Notes under the pieces: generated by a model | Database searches by the model: none | Told to the model about the DNA's origin: nothing | Seen by the model: the letters and a program-made list of their open reading frames with translations, nothing else | Assembly (NCBI RefSeq): GCF_003576645.1 | Contig: NC_044925.1 | Span: 21,458,772-21,522,771 of the forward strand | Source: Ipomoea triloba | Lineage: Eukaryota > Streptophyta > Magnoliopsida > Solanales > Convolvulaceae | DNA length: 64,000 nt | Direction: 5' to 3' | Part shown: one piece after another, positions 61,801 through 64,000 of the stretch | Layout of the letters: each line of letters opens with the position of its first letter | Numbering within the stretch: the stretch's first letter is position 1 | Made by a program: the position numbers and the translations under genes

Positions 61801-62070
61801 TGTGTGCTCGACCATAATGGCGTAGAGGAAATACCAAATCAGTACATTCTTTCACGGTGGAGAAAGGATTTCAAACGCCTGTATTCACCAGACCTTGGCT
61901 CCAATAACATCGACATTTCTAACCCTGTGCAGTGGTTCGACCACTTGTATAGGCGTGCTCTTCAAGTTGTTGAGGAGGGTATGGCTTCTCAAGATCATTA
62001 TATGGTTGCTTGGCAGGCATTCCAGGAGTCTCTGAATAAGGTTCGACTTGTTGCAGATAGACATGGATAA
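58806..62070 (+). CDS. FAR1-related sequence protein, FRS6/FRS8 type
   Basis: Two exons (58806-58889, 59845-62070) join in phase 0 to 769 residues. The first adds 28 residues (MFSAMMADGSSFSPAGDG...). Exon 2 opens with ATG right at the acceptor, giving a possible shorter 741-residue start. In exon-2 numbering: acidic repeats (27-95), FAR1 C2H2-like DNA-binding domain (about 120-230, with ELGFAIRVKSSW, CC-x-C and HNHPF), MULE transposase-derived domain (about 320-430, VDTTCLS and ITDRCK), and a SWIM zinc finger (C638-x-C640...C648-x-H650). FAR1/FHY3 proteins are domesticated Mutator transposases acting as nuclear transcription regulators in light signalling and development. Sequence flow (MQLTNPNFFY, EIPNQYILSRWRKDFKR) points to the FRS6/FRS8 clade. 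No Mutator terminal repeats were noticed around it. Confidence 0.93.
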
Positions 62071-63200
62071 GCATAGTCAAAGATATAACATTTTTCATCT
62101 TTTTAAAAAGATTATTCTTGTATTTGTATACAGTCATCACTCAGTTCTACATACTTTTGTACAGTGCAATATTGAAAATTGTAATTTATTCTCTAAGTTA
62201 TAGCCAATAGCAATTTTAGTTTAAGACTGTTTAGTGTGATCGTGCATGATTCCTGAATTGCTAAGAGCAACTCCAATGGTTAGAGTTTCTTTTTAATTTT
62301 TTGTGGGTATTTCACATCAATCTTCACTATTTAAAAAGGAAAAAAACAAAACAAAAAAAAATAGTAATTTAACTATTTAAGAGTAACTATTTAAGAGTAT
62401 CATTGAGTGGTGATGTGAGTTTTTGGACAAAATTAAAAATCAAGTGCTTTTGGTGGTAAAGATTAAAAAAGCAAAGGAGAGAAATAAACAGCCGAGACAC
62501 ATAGCTCTTAGCGAGCGCATTTCATTCAAGCGACCACTTTGGAACTTGATTTTATTTTATTTTTTCATTTTGAATATTATTTTATTTTATTTTATACAAA
62601 ATTAAATATTTTAAAATTTAAATTATTTTCATTTTGAATATGCAAATTATTTTATTTTATATTACTTTAATTTAGAAACTCGTCATCAAAATATAGCCTA
62701 TATATATGGCACAAATTTCTCGTGATTTTTATTCCATCATTGATAGTAGTGATGAATCAATTGGAGAAAAATGGTCACAAACATGACCAATTTAACTCAC
62801 AAACTCCTTAAAAAGAAAAGTGACAGTTTTTCTCAAGTTAATTCCACTTTTGGTCCTAGACTTATGAGGCGTTTGACAGATTTAATCCTCCATAATAAAA
62901 ATGGTCAGATTTTAGCCACGTTTTTTGGATGTCGGACACTTTTAGTCCTCCGTCAGTTGTGTCGTCTGTTGACCGTGAAGTCGAAGGACTTTTTGGTCTT
63001 CTTACGTGGTCTTCTCCTAATTATTTTATTCCTCCATTTTAGTGGTTGTTTTCAGCTGCAACAAGAACAGAGTTGAAAAGAGTTCATGGAGATCTAGGAA
63101 AAAAGTCTTATTTTTTTCTCCCTGATTTCCTGTTTGCGTATCTTCAAGGCAACACATAGGAAAGCTTTTGTATGAAGCATCATTGTTGGCCTTTTCAAGA
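62071..63200. other. FRS 3' region and repeat-bearing spacer
   Basis: Presumed FRS 3' UTR, then a possible decayed MITE beginning TAAGAGCAACTCCAATGG (62262) and a dispersed repeat with CCACTTTTGGTCCTAGACTT (about 62846-63010), related in wording to the foldback arms at 19108. No gene. Confidence 0.45.
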
Positions 63201-63264
63201 TGTAAGCATCAGAGGAAGCTATGAAAGGCGTCCGTGTTTTCAGTGTTCCATAGGAATTCGAGGG

Positions 63265-63700
63265 CGGAGTGTTCCTCGCAGCTTTCCCGTCGATTTTTCA
63301 TGTTTATCTCAGCGATCTGATGGACCATACAATGGGGAAGATGATGGCGCAGCAGCAAACGATGTCAATGATTAAGAAGACTTGGTTCCAGGTGACCCAG
63401 TCTTTGATGAAGGGACCGGTTTCGCCGATCACAACGGAGGCTTGTCCTCGGCGGCGCAGTTTCGGTGTGCGGTTCGGGTGACCTTCACGAAATGCTTGTC
63501 CTCGGCGGCGCAGAGAAGATTTAGGGCTTTCATGATCAGGAGAAGCGCCATTAATAGATGGATCCGGTGCACCGATTGGCGATTAGCGCAGCAGATCTGC
63601 GTCCAGACGGCGATGAATCCAAAATAGATGAAGGAGAAGAGGAAGTAGAGAGCGGGGAGTAGCTAGGGTGAGGCCGACGAAGAGGTAGTCCTTGGAGCGG
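63265..63700 (-). pseudogene. lung-seven-transmembrane (GPR107/CAND-like) gene fragment, broken
   Basis: On the minus strand successive pieces read DYLFVGLTLA, ALYFLFSFIYFGFIAVW, TQICCANRQSVHRIHLL, ALLLIMKALNLLCAAEDKHF, then after a deletion and a duplicated CAAEDK, VVIGETGPFIKDWVTWNQVF and VCCCAIIFPIVWSIRSLR, a stop, and DGKAARN in another frame. This order matches the seven-transmembrane region of plant lung-7TM/GPR107-type proteins. Several transmembrane helices and both ends are missing, and frames change at least twice, so it cannot encode a working protein. Base composition is GC richer than the surroundings. Captured fragment or old processed copy; which is unclear. Confidence 0.8.
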
Positions 63701-63821
63701 GAAAATTTGTGTGGGTTGGGTTTTGTGGAGGAGGCGATGATGATATAAAATTCCCTCTCTAGCAGGCAACTCATTTTCCGGTGAAATTGCAAAAACCATA
63801 GCCGGTGCTGCAAATTTGTTG

Positions 63822-64000
63822 AAATGGTCCTTGATGTTATTTCATAAGTTGGGTTTCGATGAGTAGGAGATATTGGATGGTCTTGATGAAGATAATGTCA
63901 TTGGAAGTGGGTTGTCTAGAAAGGTTTACAAGGTTGTGCTGAGCAGTGGTGAGGTGGTTGCTGTGAAGAAGATCAAGAAGAATTTGAAGCTAGCTGGTAA
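63822..64000 (+). pseudogene. HAESA-like (HSL1-type) receptor kinase fragment, cut by window end
   Basis: The frame reads KWSLMLFHKLGFDE, an in-frame TAG (63864-63866) where relatives have Tyr, then EILDGLDEDNVIGSG, KVYKVVLSSGEVVAVKKIKK and continues to the edge. This is the juxtamembrane region and start of the kinase domain of class-XI leucine-rich-repeat receptor kinases. The glycine-rich loop is GSGLSRK, with Arg replacing the third conserved Gly, while the ATP-binding Lys (AVKK) remains. The upstream leucine-rich repeats and transmembrane helix are absent; the preceding sequence is the minus-strand lung-7TM fragment. Likely a pseudogene, though the rest of the kinase lies outside the window. 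Confidence 0.75.

Noticed and set aside
59845..62070. Live Mutator transposase instead of an FRS gene
   Set aside because: The FAR1 DNA-binding domain and FRS6/FRS8-like sequence flow, with no terminal inverted repeats noticed, fit a domesticated host gene.

Overview
The window is nuclear DNA of a flowering plant, almost certainly a eudicot. The coding genes have many GT-AG introns, the spacers are very AT rich, and Helitrons, Tourist and Stowaway MITEs, tRNA-derived SINEs, L1-like fragments and a solo LTR are present. The repeat mix (GTGAGACGGTCTCAC elements, SINEs with a GGGTTCGAGCCTC B box) would fit an asterid such as Convolvulaceae. That family placement is a guess.

Three intact genes can be modelled exon by exon. 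On the minus strand, 18367 to 7823 encodes a 1715-residue REC/TSS-type clustered-mitochondria (CLU) protein in 23 exons. On the plus strand, 52491 to 56509 encodes a plant Fpg/Nei-type DNA glycosylase (FPG1/MMH) with two alternative copies of one exon. On the plus strand, 58806 to 62070 encodes a FAR1-related transposase-derived regulator of the FRS6/FRS8 type. They look like unrelated housekeeping and regulatory genes, with no sign of a shared pathway. Only FPG and FRS lie near each other, about 2.3 kb apart.

Layout: 1-7.8 kb is a repeat-rich flank holding a Helitron end, a short retroposon, a hAT transposase remnant and a MITE. The CLU gene fills 7.8-18.4 kb; its largest intron (2.4 kb) carries a SINE and two minisatellites. 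From 18.4 to 52.3 kb there is no intact gene, only transposable-element debris: a large foldback element, several Tourist-like MITEs, a Helitron cluster, SINEs, a LINE RNase H remnant, a solo LTR nested in a palindromic repeat, and a second copy of the short retroposon. At 50.35-50.62 kb lies an inverted, decayed copy of the FPG promoter-proximal region and first exon. FPG and FRS occupy 52.4-62.1 kb. The right edge holds two adjacent broken gene fragments: a lung-seven-transmembrane family protein (minus) and a HAESA-like receptor kinase (plus, cut by the window end).

Assembly caution: three single N characters (1966, 31876, 39815) each sit exactly between two nearly identical direct copies (45 bp, about 1.78 kb, about 1.5 kb). 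These look like contig ends joined without removing their overlap. The 280-N gap at 42747 also has similar sequence on both sides. The apparent tandem duplications here should not be read as biology without long reads.
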